Origin: Actimicrobium sp034313845
GTDB taxonomy: Bacteria; Pseudomonadota; Gammaproteobacteria; Burkholderiales; Burkholderiaceae_D
Strand: one strand, 5' to 3'
Length of the DNA: 64,000 bases
Assembly (NCBI RefSeq): GCF_034313845.1
Contig: NZ_JAVIWN010000003.1
Position numbers and translations under genes: made by a program. This document shows positions 51,817 to 61,026 of this stretch, one piece after another. The number at the start of each line of letters is the position of its first letter. Positions within the stretch are counted from its first letter, which is position 1. Below the pieces are notes generated by a model that was not told the DNA's origin, did not search any database, and saw only the letters and a program-made list of their open reading frames with translations.

Positions 51817-54800
51817 CCCTGCCACGCGCCTACACCATCAACAATGCTGAGGCCTCGACCGAAGCCTTCATCGCGGCGGCCTGCGATCCGCGCCATTCGG
51901 TCGTCGTCGAAGCCTGCGCCGGCAGCGGCAAGACCTGGCTGTTGGTGGCGCGCATGTTGCGCTTGCTGCTGGCTGGTACCGCGCCATCGGAAATGCTGGC
52001 TATTACCTTTACCCGCAAGGCCGCGCAGGAAATGCGCGACCGCCTGATCCAGCTCTTGCGCGAACTGGCACTGGCACCGGACGACACGGTGCGCACGCTG
52101 CTGCGCGAGCGCGGCATCGACCCGTCCGAGTTGAGCGCACTGATGCCGGTCGCACGTGGCCTCTACGAAAAAGTCCTGGCCAGTCCGCAAGCCCTGTCGA
52201 TCGACACCTTTCACAGCTGGTTTGCCAAGCTGATCCGGCTGGCTCCGTTGGCCTCCGGTGTCCCGCACGGTTACAGCCTGACGGCCGCGACCGGTGCGTT
52301 GATGCTGGATGCGTACAGCCGTTTCATGCAAGTGCTCAACGAAGAAGGTCAATCCGAGGTCCGGCAGGCGCTACAAAAATTATATGAACTGGTCGGTGAC
52401 TGGAGTGCGAAAAAGCTGCTCGATGCCTTCGTTGGCAAGCGTGCCGAATGGTGGGCTGCCGCGCAAACCGGATTGCCACTCGATGCGCTGGCCGAGTTGT
52501 GCGGCGACGATGGCGTGCGCGATGCGCGTCTGAGTCTGTGGCAGGACGCGGCACTGGTCAATCGCATGCAGCGGATGGCATGGCTGCTGGGGCAGGGTGC
52601 TAAACGCAATCAGGAACGGGCGGTGGCGATCGAATCGGCGTTGACGGCGGGAGCCAGTCTTGACGGTTTCCAGCAATTGTTCCTGCAGTTCATGGATGAC
52701 AAGGGCAAGGTACGCGCCAATGATCACCGGCGCGGCAAGCTGCTCGCCGCCAACGAGGCCAATCTCGGCGAGAACAGCGCCGACAGTTTCGAGGCCGAAT
52801 TCGGCGCGATTGCTGCCGCGCTGCTGCAATTGCAACGGCGCAGCGCAGAGACGACGGTGCTGGCACTCAATGCCGCACTGTTCACGGTCGGGGCGGCCTA
52901 CCTGGAGGTGTATCAGGCGGTCAAGGCCGAGCAGCGCGTGTTCGATTTTTCCGATCTCGAATGGCAGGCCTACCGCTTGCTCGGCAACGAGGAGCATGCC
53001 GCCTATTTGCAAAGCCGGCTTGACTCGCGCTACCGCCACATTCTGCTCGATGAATTTCAGGACACCAATCCGCTGCAATGGAGCATTGTGCGCGCCTGGC
53101 TGGCGGCCTACGGTGACGACAGTTCGGCACCCAGTGTCTTCATCGTGGGTGATCCGAAGCAATCGATTTATCGCTTTCGTCGTGCCGAACCCCGTGTATT
53201 TCTGGCGGCGCGTGCGATGCTGGCCGCGCAGGGTGCGGCGATCCTGCAAACCAACCAGACCCGGCGCAATGCGCCCGCCATCATCGACCTGCTCAATGGC
53301 AGCTTCGGTCCGAATCCGATCTTTTCGGCGCAGACGACCCTGTCAGAGCGGCCCGCAGTGATCTGGCGTTTGCCATTGGTGGTGCCGCCTGCCAGCACGG
53401 TGGTCAAGCCCGACGGATTGGTGCTGCGCGACCCGCTGGTCACAGCGCTGGAAGAAGAGGACGATGCGCGCCGTCTCGATGAAGGCCGCGCAGTGGCCGT
53501 GGCGATACGGCGTGCACGGCTGGAGCTGGCTGCGGGCAACGGCAGCATGCCGCGCTGGTCGGATGTGATGTTGCTGGTCAAGAAGCGCGCCCATCTCGGT
53601 GCCTACGAAACGGCGTTGCGCGAAGCCGGGATTCCGTTTGCCTCCGACAAGCGCGGCGGGTTGCTGGAATCGCTGGAAATCGCCGACCTGATCGCCTTGC
53701 TGACCTTTCTGATCACGCCTGGCGATAACCGCGCACTGGCCCACGTGCTGAAATCTCCGATCATCGGTGCCGATGACACGGACCTGATCCGGCTGGCGCA
53801 GCACGATGGCGGTAGCTGGTGGCAGCGCCTGCTCGCGCTCGACGCGGTATTGCCCGACGCCACCCGGCAACTGCAGCACTGGCTGACGATCGCACCCGGC
53901 CTGCCGGTGCACGACTTGCTCGACCGACTCCTGCATGAGGGTCAGCTGGTGGCACGCTATGCGGCGTCCGTGCCGGCGCTGCTGCGCGGGCAGGTGATCG
54001 GCAATCTCGAAGCCTTCACGGCGCTGGCGCTGAACCTCGATGCTGGTCGCTATCCCAGCTTGCCGAAATTCATTGATGCCTTGCGGGCATTACAAAATGC
54101 TGCGCACAACGATGCCCCCGACGAAGCCGATATCGATGCCGCGCTCGATGCCGTGCGCATCCTCACCATCCACAGCGCAAAAGGACTGGAGGCCGACATC
54201 GTCGTCCTGCTCGATGCCAATCACAGCGAACCGGCGCGCGACGACGTCGGCATCCTGTGCGAATGGCCGCAGGACGCCGCTGCACCTACCCATTTCTCGG
54301 CGTTCGGCCGGGCCGCCGAACGCGGTGCTGCACGCGATGCGTTGTTCGCCGATGAAGACCGGTTTCGCACGCAGGAAGACTGGAACCTGCTGTACGTCGC
54401 AATGACGCGCGCCCGGCAATGTCTGATCATCAGCGGCGTGGCGGGCAAGCGCAATGCGCGGGCCGATGGCACGGTCGAGGGTAGCTGGTATGACCGTTTG
54501 CTGGAGGCCACCGAAATGCAGTTCGAGGCACAAGAGTGTGGTCAGGAAGACCGTGTCGAACCCGATTTCCTCTGGCCGGTTTTCAATCCGACGGTGAGGC
54601 CGCCGGCGGCCATCGAGGCGGTGGCGGTGAGTACGCCCGAAATCGACGAAGGCATTGCGTTGCATGGTTTGCTGGAGCGGCTCACGCAGCATCGTGATGG
54701 CGTGTTCGCGGTGCCTGACGCTGCCATCATCGCGCGCTGGCTGGACTGTCCGCTGGCTTGCGCGGGCGTCGTGCGCGAGCAGGCAATCACCATCCTTGGT

Positions 54801-55085
54801 GCGCCAGCATTGAGCCGGTTTTTTGATCCGCAGCAGATCGTGTTTGCCCACAATGAAATCGAATTACTGCATGATGGAGAGCTGCTGCGCTTTGACCGGC
54901 TGGTGCAATTGCCGGATGCGTTATGGATACTCGACTACAAGCGCCGCTTGCTCGCCAGTGAACGGGCTGACTATGCAGCGCAACTGGCGCGTTACCGGCA
55001 GGCGGCGCTGGCGGTGTATGCCGGCCAGACAATTCGGTCTGCGCTCATTCTGGTCGACGGGTCGTTCCATGAATTTGTCAGTTAA
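51813..55085 (+). CDS. addA: AddA-type UvrD/RecB family helicase-nuclease
   Basis: 1090 residues from the ATG at 51813, with GGGAG 8 bp upstream. Walker A is EACAGSGKT (33-41), and motif Ia follows in AITFTRKAAQEMRDR. Walker B is LLDEFQDTNPLQW, motif III VGDPKQSIYRFRRAE, motif V ILTIHSAKGLEADIV and motif VI LLYVAMTRARQCLI. A C-terminal nuclease remnant (LRFDRLVQLPDALWILDYKRR) keeps the DYK motif. It forms the motor of the AddAB double-strand-break repair complex. Confidence 0.92.
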   Translation: MTLPRAYTINNAEASTEAFIAAACDPRHSVVVEACAGSGKTWLLVARMLRLLLAGTAPSEMLAITFTRKAAQEMRDRLIQLLRELALAPDDTVRTLLRERGIDPSELSALMPVARGLYEKVLASPQALSIDTFHSWFAKLIRLAPLASGVPHGYSLTAATGALMLDAYSRFMQVLNEEGQSEVRQALQKLYELVGDWSAKKLLDAFVGKRAEWWAAAQTGLPLDALAELCGDDGVRDARLSLWQDAALVNRMQRMAWLLGQGAKRNQERAVAIESALTAGASLDGFQQLFLQFMDDKGKVRANDHRRGKLLAANEANLGENSADSFEAEFGAIAAALLQLQRRSAETTVLALNAALFTVGAAYLEVYQAVKAEQRVFDFSDLEWQAYRLLGNEEHAAYLQSRLDSRYRHILLDEFQDTNPLQWSIVRAWLAAYGDDSSAPSVFIVGDPKQSIYRFRRAEPRVFLAARAMLAAQGAAILQTNQTRRNAPAIIDLLNGSFGPNPIFSAQTTLSERPAVIWRLPLVVPPASTVVKPDGLVLRDPLVTALEEEDDARRLDEGRAVAVAIRRARLELAAGNGSMPRWSDVMLLVKKRAHLGAYETALREAGIPFASDKRGGLLESLEIADLIALLTFLITPGDNRALAHVLKSPIIGADDTDLIRLAQHDGGSWWQRLLALDAVLPDATRQLQHWLTIAPGLPVHDLLDRLLHEGQLVARYAASVPALLRGQVIGNLEAFTALALNLDAGRYPSLPKFIDALRALQNAAHNDAPDEADIDAALDAVRILTIHSAKGLEADIVVLLDANHSEPARDDVGILCEWPQDAAAPTHFSAFGRAAERGAARDALFADEDRFRTQEDWNLLYVAMTRARQCLIISGVAGKRNARADGTVEGSWYDRLLEATEMQFEAQECGQEDRVEPDFLWPVFNPTVRPPAAIEAVAVSTPEIDEGIALHGLLERLTQHRDGVFAVPDAAIIARWLDCPLACAGVVREQAITILGAPALSRFFDPQQIVFAHNEIELLHDGELLRFDRLVQLPDALWILDYKRRLLASERADYAAQLARYRQAALAVYAGQTIRSALILVDGSFHEFVS

Positions 55086-55144
55086 TTCCGTGTCGGCCTG
55101 CTCTAATCGGTTGACGCCGGTTACGCCGCAAAATATAGTGCGCC

Positions 55145-55375
55145 ATGATTTCAGATTTCAGCAAACTCTCCGATAAAGTCAACCAGCTCGCCGAGCTGGT
55201 TATTTCTTTGCGTAGCGAAAATATCGCCTTGCAAAAATATGCCGTCAGCGTTGCCGTCGACAACGCCGAACTGACGCGGCGCATGCAGGAAGCGCATGAT
55301 CGCGTCGCAGCCCTGATGGACCGGTTGCCTTCCGAACCGGAAATTGAAGCCAAAGATGTCGAGGAATCTCCATGA
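55145..55375 (+). CDS. ZapB-like coiled-coil protein
   Basis: 76 residues, predicted as one continuous coiled coil (KLSDKVNQLAELVISLRSEN, then DNAELTRRMQEAHDRVAALM) with an acidic tail. It overlaps zapA by 4 bp. Size, coil and partner match ZapB-type division-ring proteins, which bridge ZapA/FtsZ and the chromosome terminus. Sequence identity to E. coli ZapB cannot be judged by eye, so the name is by analogy. Confidence 0.82.
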   Translation: MISDFSKLSDKVNQLAELVISLRSENIALQKYAVSVAVDNAELTRRMQEAHDRVAALMDRLPSEPEIEAKDVEESP

Positions 55376-55683
55376 TCCAGCTGCCAGTCCTGATGATGGG
55401 ACAAACCTTCACACTGGTGTGCAAGGAAGGTGAAGAAGGTGCGCTGCAAGCGGCGGTCAATTATCTTGACAAGCGCATGTGTGCGATTCGTGATGGCGGA
55501 AAAATCAAGGGCAACGATCGGATCGCAGTGATGGCCGCGCTCGGTATTGCAGTCGAATTGCTATCGACCAAAGCGCCTGCCGGACCACTGTCCGACCTCT
55601 CAATGGCCGAAGTGCATCAGCAGATTGCGCACATGCATACGGTGCTCGATCAGGCATTGACGCCGCAAGAAAACCTCTTCTGA
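55372..55683 (+). CDS. zapA: Cell division protein ZapA
   Basis: 103-residue FtsZ-ring bundling protein. The N-terminal IQLPVLMMGQTFTLVCKEG is the ZapA beta-strand region, followed by AAVNYLDKRMCAIRDGGKIKG and a C-terminal helix for dimer and tetramer formation. The 6S RNA gene follows, the same zapA-ssrS linkage as in enterics. Confidence 0.93.
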   Translation: MIQLPVLMMGQTFTLVCKEGEEGALQAAVNYLDKRMCAIRDGGKIKGNDRIAVMAALGIAVELLSTKAPAGPLSDLSMAEVHQQIAHMHTVLDQALTPQENLF

Positions 55684-55744
55684 AATGGGGTCTCTTCCCT
55701 CTCGGAGAGCCCTGAAATAAACCGCGAAATAACGGCCAAAAGGT

Positions 55745-55772
55745 TTGACAGAAGGATCGATCAGAGTAGACT
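55745..55772 (+). promoter_or_regulatory. Sigma70 promoter of 6S RNA
   Basis: Consensus TTGACA at 55745-55750 and TAGACT at 55767-55772, spacing 16 bp. The predicted start is at ~55779. Confidence 0.75.
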
Positions 55773-55778
55773 TTAACC

Positions 55779-55953
55779 TCCCTGCAGTGTTCGCGATTGC
55801 CATATATTCCTAGAACCATTTATGTGCATCGGCCGCGGAATATTGTTTGATGGGTGTGCATGTCGCTAGTCCGATGAGCCCGAAATTGAACTGACTGTAG
55901 CCACCTTGAACCGGTTGGTTCGGGATGCCGGCAAAGCGGCACCAGCGGGGATT
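55779..55953 (+). ncRNA. ssrS: 6S RNA
   Basis: About 175 nt between zapA and the EVE-domain gene. The 5' part CCCTGCAGTGTTCGCG and the 3' part GCACCAGCGGGG can form the closing stem. Internal segments (CCATATATTCC, GGCCGCGG and CACCTTGAACCGGTTGGTTC) match the layout of proteobacterial 6S RNA, which folds into a long open-complex-like hairpin with a central bubble and sequesters sigma70 RNA polymerase. A strong promoter lies just upstream. Ends are estimated to within a few bases. Confidence 0.85.
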
Positions 55954-56033
55954 TTACAGTGCAGCGGTTGCATGAAAATGCAGCCGTTTTTTTTCGCCTT
56001 TTCCATTTCGTTCGTTTTCCTGGGATACGCCCG

Positions 56034-56501
56034 ATGGCCTATTGGCTCATGAAATCCGAACCGACCGAAGTCAGCATTGACGATGTGCTGGCCGCGCCCG
56101 ACCAGACCATGCCGTGGTTCGGCATCCGCAATTACCAGTCGCGCAATTTCATGCGCGACGCGATGCGGGTGGGTGATGGCGTGCTGTTCTACCACTCCAG
56201 TTGCGCCGCGCCCGGCATTGTCGGCCTGGCCGAAGTCGCCAGCACGTCCTACCCGGACTTCACCCAGTTCGATCAGCGCAGTCATTATTTCGATCCGAAA
56301 GCCACGCCGGAAAATCCGCGCTGGATGATGGTCGATATTCGCGCATTGCGCGCCGTGCCGCTGGTGCCGTTATCGGCGTTGCGGGCGGCCGAAGAGCTGG
56401 TCGACATGCAGGTGCTCAAGCGCGGTAACCGGCTGTCAATATCGCGCGTCGAACCGGCCGACTGGCGCTGGATCAACCAGCACCTGATTGCTCCCGCCTG
56501 A
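56034..56501 (+). CDS. EVE-domain protein
   Basis: 155 residues from MAYWLMKSEPTEVSIDDV at 56034. The YWLMKSEP start, WFGIRNYQSRNFMRDAMRVGDGVLFYHS and GIVGLAEV are classic EVE (PUA-like) features that may bind modified bases in nucleic acids. It follows 6S RNA, in the place enterics keep fau. The function in this lineage is unknown. A weak GGGAT precedes the start by ~10 bp. Confidence 0.92.
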   Translation: MAYWLMKSEPTEVSIDDVLAAPDQTMPWFGIRNYQSRNFMRDAMRVGDGVLFYHSSCAAPGIVGLAEVASTSYPDFTQFDQRSHYFDPKATPENPRWMMVDIRALRAVPLVPLSALRAAEELVDMQVLKRGNRLSISRVEPADWRWINQHLIAPA

Positions 56502-56560
56502 TCTCTACGCTTTTATCGCACATTGATGCAGGTCAAACTCACTCACCCGCAGGAGCACCA

Positions 56561-57367
56561 TTGATGGATCCCAACCTGATCATTGCTTTTCTTGTCCTTG
56601 GCAGTGCCGTGGGTTTTGCTGCCGGCTTGCTTGGCATTGGTGGCGGCATGTTGCTGGTGCCGTTCATGACCGCACTGCTCACTTACAAGGATTTTCCGAA
56701 GGAGCTGATCATCCACATGGCCATCGCGACGTCGCTGGCCACCATCATGTTCACCTCGGTGTCTTCGGTGGTTGCGCATCACCGGCGCGGCGCGGTGCGC
56801 TGGGATATCGTCAAGCTGCTGGCACCGGGCATCCTGATCGGCTCGGTGATCGGGCCGTGGATCGGCCAGCAAATGAATTCTTCGACGCTGGCGCTGTTCT
56901 TTGCCGCATTCGTTACCTTGTCGGGGATACAGATGCTGTTCGATAAAAAGCCGGCCGGAACACGCGGCTTGCCAGGCAAGTTCGGAACCTTCGGCGCTGG
57001 CGGGGTCATCGGCGTGCTGGCTGGACTGGTCGGTGCCGGTGGCGGTTTTGTCTCCGTGCCCTTCATGACCTGGTGCCAGGTCAAGATTCACAATGCGGTC
57101 GCCACCAGCGCAGCGCTCGGTTTTCCGATTGCGTTGGCGGGGACCGTGTCGAATATCTATTTTGGCTTGTCGATACCGGACCTGCCGTCGGGTTCGATTG
57201 GGTATATTTACCTGCCCGCGCTGCTGGTGATTTCGATTGCCAGCGTGGTGACAGCGCCGCTCGGGGCGAAGGCGGCGCACGCGTTGCCGGTGAAGACTTT
57301 GAAAAAAATCTTTGCCGTGATGCTGTTTGCGCTGGCGGGGTACATGCTTTACAAGGCGCTGGTGTAG
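56561..57367 (+). CDS. TSUP (TauE/SafE) family permease
   Basis: 268-residue inner-membrane protein with about eight TM helices. The duplicated family motif is seen in FAAGLLGIGGGMLLVPFM near residue 20 and VLAGLVGAGGGFVSVPFM near residue 160. The family exports sulfite, sulfoacetate or related anions; the substrate is not determined by sequence. GGAG lies 9 bp before the ATG. It is followed by the third composite repeat module. Confidence 0.93.
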   Translation: MMDPNLIIAFLVLGSAVGFAAGLLGIGGGMLLVPFMTALLTYKDFPKELIIHMAIATSLATIMFTSVSSVVAHHRRGAVRWDIVKLLAPGILIGSVIGPWIGQQMNSSTLALFFAAFVTLSGIQMLFDKKPAGTRGLPGKFGTFGAGGVIGVLAGLVGAGGGFVSVPFMTWCQVKIHNAVATSAALGFPIALAGTVSNIYFGLSIPDLPSGSIGYIYLPALLVISIASVVTAPLGAKAAHALPVKTLKKIFAVMLFALAGYMLYKALV

Positions 57368-57381
57368 TCTTCGCGGTGATC

Positions 57382-57408
57382 GGTGCAATGCCCTGCGGTT
57401 ATTGCACC
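57382..57408 (-). repeat. Short palindromic repeat, copy B7
   Basis: Reverse-orientation copy with a CCCTGCGG centre and lacking the outer GTAG bases. It opens the third composite module, 15 bp after the permease stop codon. Confidence 0.75.
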
Positions 57409-57447
57409 GAATGTTCTGACTGCGGTTGCTGATTCCTTATGTGCTCC

Positions 57448-57682
57448 GTCATGACCTAGCCGGGGGCGGCCCGGCAGCCGGACCGGCATGCGGTCCCTTC
57501 TTTTTGCTTCGCCAAAAAGAAGTAACCAAGAAAAAGGCGACCGCGAAGCGGCTGCCCTTCGGGTTCCCAAAAGCCGGAGCCAGTCAGGGGGAAGGCCGCA
57601 AACTCGCTTCGCTCAGACATGCGTCCTTCTTATCCCCTGCCTGACTCCGACTTTTGGCAGCTGCTTCAATGCGGAACAGGTC
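57448..57682 (+). repeat. Long intergenic repeat R3 (~235 bp)
   Basis: Third copy of the R element, closest to R2 (they share the AAGCGGCTGCCCT and AAAAGCCGGAGCCAGTCAGG segments). It has a ~10-bp insertion (GACCGGCATGCGGT region) near its left end relative to R1 and R2. Confidence 0.87.
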
Positions 57683-57720
57683 AACTGCAACTTCAACATC
57701 AACATCAACATCAACTTCAA
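57682..57720 (+). repeat. Mixed hexanucleotide array (CAACTT/CAACAT)
   Basis: Six hexamer-like units mixing CTTCAA and CATCAA types, intermediate between the pure arrays after R1 and R2. Confidence 0.75.
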
Positions 57721-57780
57721 AACGACAATGCAATGGTTCGATAACCGACACCAAATGCACTGATGCCCGAAGCTACAGCG

Positions 57781-59295
57781 CTAGGACTGCGCCACCAACG
57801 GATACCGCTCCCGCAACAAATTTTTCTGCACCTTGCTCATCGCATTGCGCGGTAATTCGTCGACGAAGACCACCTGCTTGGGTACCTTGAAGTTGGCGAT
57901 GCTGGCTTTCATCGCTGCGATGACGCCGGCTTCGGTCAGCGTCGCACCTTTGGTGGTGACGATGATCGCCATCACGGCTTCGCCGAAATCCGGGTGCGGT
58001 ACGCCAATCACGGCCGATTCCTCGACCCCATCGAGTTCATCGAGGAAGGATTCGATCTCTTTCGGGTAGATGTTGTAGCCGCCGGAAATGATCAGGTCTT
58101 TGCTGCGGCCGACGATGCTCAGGTAACCCTGTGCGTCGAAACAGCCGACGTCGCCGGTGATGAAAAAGCCGTCATCGGTAAATTCCAGCGCGGTCTTTTC
58201 CGGCATTTGCCAGTAGCCCTTGAACACGTTGGGTCCGCGCACTTCGATGGCACCAATGACGCCGGTTGCGCACACTTGCCGTTGCTCATCGACGACCCGC
58301 ATCGTGATGCCGGGCAAGGGCAGACCGACTGTGCCGCCGACACGTGCGCCATCGTACGGATTCGAGGTCATCATCGCTGTTTCGCTCATGCCGTAGCGTT
58401 CGAGAATCGTCTTGCCGGTGCGGGCAATGAAACTGTCGAAGGTGTCGAGCAGCAGCGGGGCCGAGCCGGATACGAACAGGCGTATTGATGCACAGGTGTC
58501 GCGCTCGAATGCCGGATCGGCCAGCAGCCGGACATAAAAGGTCGGCACGCCCATGAAGACGGTCGCACGTGGCAAATGCCGGATCACGGTGGTGCTGTCA
58601 AAGCGCGGCAAAAAAATCATTTTGCTGCCGTTGAGCAGCGCACCATGACATGCGACGAACAAGCCGTGGATGTGGAATAGCGGTAGCGCATGCAACAGCA
58701 CATCGTCTGCTTGCCAGTGCCAGGCTTGCTGCAACACTTGTGCGTTGGTTGCGAGATTGCGATGGCTGAGCATCGCACCCTTGCTGCGTCCGGTGGTACC
58801 CGATGTGTACAACAGCGCGGCCAGATTGTCGTCGGTTACGGCGACTGTCTCGAAGGTGTCCGGTTGTGCCGCGGCGCGTTCGAGCAGCGAGCCCTGGCGC
58901 TGGTCATCCAGCGTGAAGACTTGCTGCGTGCCGGCCGCAAACGCCAGTTTTGACAGCCAGCCGAAGGTCGACGGCGCGCAGACCAGCAAGGCCGGTTTCG
59001 CATCGTTGAGGAAATACGTCATTTCAGCGGCGCGGTAAGCGGTATTCAATGGCACGAAGGTGAAGCCGGCGCGCAAGGTGGCGAGGTACAGGATCAGCGC
59101 TTCGGGCGACTTCTCGACTTGCACGGCGATGCGCGCACCGGCCGGCAACACCAGACTGGCGAGCAGGTTGGCCATGCGTGCGCTGGCGTGTTCGAGGTCA
59201 TGCCACGAGTACTCGAGGCCGTCGTGGGTTTCGATACAGCAGGTGCTGCGGTCAGCCGGAAAGTTGGCAGCGAACAGGGCGTACAGGTTACTCAT
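57781..59295 (-). CDS. Acyl-CoA synthetase, probably malonyl-CoA synthetase MatB
   Basis: 504 residues from the ATG at 59295, the MatB family length; an extension of the frame to 59520 lies inside lgt. The AMP-binding motif LLYTSGTTGRSKGAMLSHRNL (about 155-175) and the hinge/adenylate motifs ITGDVGCFDAQGYLSIVGRSKDLI and GGYNIYPKEIE are intact. C-terminal Lys is in PRNAMSKVQKNLLRE. The malonate assignment rests on overall resemblance; other short-chain acids are possible. It overlaps the lgt stop by 1 bp. Confidence 0.8.
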   Translation of the reverse strand: MSNLYALFAANFPADRSTCCIETHDGLEYSWHDLEHASARMANLLASLVLPAGARIAVQVEKSPEALILYLATLRAGFTFVPLNTAYRAAEMTYFLNDAKPALLVCAPSTFGWLSKLAFAAGTQQVFTLDDQRQGSLLERAAAQPDTFETVAVTDDNLAALLYTSGTTGRSKGAMLSHRNLATNAQVLQQAWHWQADDVLLHALPLFHIHGLFVACHGALLNGSKMIFLPRFDSTTVIRHLPRATVFMGVPTFYVRLLADPAFERDTCASIRLFVSGSAPLLLDTFDSFIARTGKTILERYGMSETAMMTSNPYDGARVGGTVGLPLPGITMRVVDEQRQVCATGVIGAIEVRGPNVFKGYWQMPEKTALEFTDDGFFITGDVGCFDAQGYLSIVGRSKDLIISGGYNIYPKEIESFLDELDGVEESAVIGVPHPDFGEAVMAIIVTTKGATLTEAGVIAAMKASIANFKVPKQVVFVDELPRNAMSKVQKNLLRERYPLVAQS

Positions 59296-60098
59296 CAATG
59301 TGGGACTTTCTTGCTGCGGTAAGCGATGACGATCAGGATGATGCCGAGCACGATCATTGGCACCGACAACATCTGTCCGGCGGAAAGCGTGACCGGTCCG
59401 AGCGGCACCACATAGTCGGGTATGCGGAAGTATTCGGTGAAAAAGCGGGCGCAACCATAGCCCAGTGCGAACAGGCCGCTGACCGCCATGCGTGGTCGCT
59501 CTTTGCGCGCATACAGCCACAGTACGATGAACAGCAGCAACCCATCGACCAGCGCCTGATAGATCGGCGAAGGATGGCGCGGCAGGTTATCGACATTGGG
59601 CCAGATCATCGCCCAGGGCAGCGATGCATCGGCGATCCGGCCCGGCAGTTCGGCATTGATGAAATTACCGATCCGACCAAACGCGTAACCCAGCGGTACC
59701 AGCGGTGCAATGAAATCCATCACGTCCATCAGGTGGCGACCTCGCCGACGACTCCAGAGCGCCATCGCCAGCAGCACACCGAGGAAGCCGCCATGGAAGG
59801 ACATGCCGCCTTTCCAGACCATGAAGATATCGAGTGGATTGCTGAAATAAAAGGCAGGGTTGTAAAACAGGACTTCGCCGAGACGTCCGCCAATGACGAC
59901 GCCCAGCACGCCGTAAAACAGCATGTCATCAAGGTCTTCTTTTTTCCAGCCCATGACGGCGATGTGGGTCTGCTTGATCCGCACCCGGCCGAGCAAAATG
60001 AATTGGGCAAAGGCGGCCAGGTACATCAGCCCGTACCAGCGGATGGCCAGCGGGCCAAGATGGATGGCAATCGGGTCCGGCATCGGATGGATCAGCAT
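59295..60098 (-). CDS. lgt: Prolipoprotein diacylglyceryl transferase
   Basis: First enzyme of lipoprotein maturation, inner membrane, 267 residues from the ATG at 60098. The essential signature GRIGNFINAELPGR is near residue 140, with HGGFLGVLLAMALW and YGLMYLAAF helices. It is preceded by the lysR gene with a 13-bp gap and coupled to the acyl-CoA synthetase gene downstream. Confidence 0.96.
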   Translation of the reverse strand: MLIHPMPDPIAIHLGPLAIRWYGLMYLAAFAQFILLGRVRIKQTHIAVMGWKKEDLDDMLFYGVLGVVIGGRLGEVLFYNPAFYFSNPLDIFMVWKGGMSFHGGFLGVLLAMALWSRRRGRHLMDVMDFIAPLVPLGYAFGRIGNFINAELPGRIADASLPWAMIWPNVDNLPRHPSPIYQALVDGLLLFIVLWLYARKERPRMAVSGLFALGYGCARFFTEYFRIPDYVVPLGPVTLSAGQMLSVPMIVLGIILIVIAYRSKKVPH

Positions 60099-60111
60099 GG
60101 AAATTTCCGCA

Positions 60112-61008
60112 TCAGGTTTTCTTTCGCAATAAATCGAGGAAGGCGTGCAGGACCGGCGAGTGATTGTCGCGCCGCCACGCCAGTCCGGTTTCGACCAGGG
60201 GTGTTTTGCCACGCAAGGTTTTGTACTCGACGCCGGGGCGCTTCAGATTGGACACGGATTGTGGCACAAGTGCAATGCCCATACCCGCAGAAACGAGTCC
60301 GACGATAGTTTGCATCTGGATCGCTTCCTGACCAATGTGCGGCGTCAAGCCCGCATCGCGGAAGGTCGCCAGGATGGCATCGTGGAAGGCGGGCGCGATA
60401 CGGCGCGGAAAAATAATCAGCGGCAGGTCAGCCACGGCCTTGAGCGATACGGCGCCGCTGCCAGCGAGCGCCTTGATGCCCTTGGGTGCCGCCAGGATCA
60501 GCGGCTCCGACAGCACGCGCAGGTAAGCCAGGTCGGTCGACGATTTTTCGGGCAGCGGCGCGATCAGCAGGCCGACATCAATGCGGTTGTGGGCCAGGTC
60601 CTCAAGCTGGATATCGGTGGTGGCTTCGCGCAATTCGATGTGCACGTGCGGCGTGTGTTCGCGAAATTCGCGCAGGAACGGCGGCAGCACGCTGTAGTCG
60701 GCCGTCGAGACAAAGGCCAGTACCAGCCGTCCCGACGCGCCCGAGGCGGCCAGTCGTACCAGTTCGGGCAACGCATGCGCCTGCGCCAGCAAGCGCCGCG
60801 CTTCGGTCAGCAGCGCGCTGCCAGCCGGCGTCAGCGCAACGCTGCGATTGGTGCGGGCGAACAGCCGATGACCGAGTCCGGCTTCGAGCGCCTGGATGGT
60901 TTGCGACAACGGTGGCTGCGTCATGTGCAGCCGCGCGGCGGCACGGCCGAAGTGCAGTTCTTCGGCCACCGTCACAAAATAGCGTAGCTGGCGCAGTTCG
61001 ATGGTCAT
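60112..61008 (-). CDS. LysR-family transcriptional regulator
   Basis: 298-residue LTTR. The HTH is at the N-terminus (MTIELRQLRYFVTVAEELHFGRAAARLHMTQPPLSQTIQALE); the effector-binding domain occupies ~90-298. It is divergent from ilvD across a 117-bp gap that contains a perfect LTTR-type inverted repeat close to its own start, so it probably represses itself and controls ilvD. The effector is unknown. Confidence 0.94.
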   Translation of the reverse strand: MTIELRQLRYFVTVAEELHFGRAAARLHMTQPPLSQTIQALEAGLGHRLFARTNRSVALTPAGSALLTEARRLLAQAHALPELVRLAASGASGRLVLAFVSTADYSVLPPFLREFREHTPHVHIELREATTDIQLEDLAHNRIDVGLLIAPLPEKSSTDLAYLRVLSEPLILAAPKGIKALAGSGAVSLKAVADLPLIIFPRRIAPAFHDAILATFRDAGLTPHIGQEAIQMQTIVGLVSAGMGIALVPQSVSNLKRPGVEYKTLRGKTPLVETGLAWRRDNHSPVLHAFLDLLRKKT

Positions 61009-61026
61009 GGATTGTTGTCTTCTTCC

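Larger units (their letters stand above)
55684..56033. other. 350-bp gap holding the 6S RNA gene
   Basis: After zapA the gap contains the 6S promoter, 6S RNA and ~80 bp of leader for the EVE-domain gene. No protein-coding gene is seen. Confidence 0.75.
57368..57780. other. Gene-free 0.4-kb gap: third composite repeat module
   Basis: In order: palindrome B7, long repeat R3, a short mixed hexamer array, and a degenerate palindrome remnant near 57735-57765. No gene is credible; the small frames here are the same repeat-encoded frames seen at R1 and R2. Confidence 0.8.
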
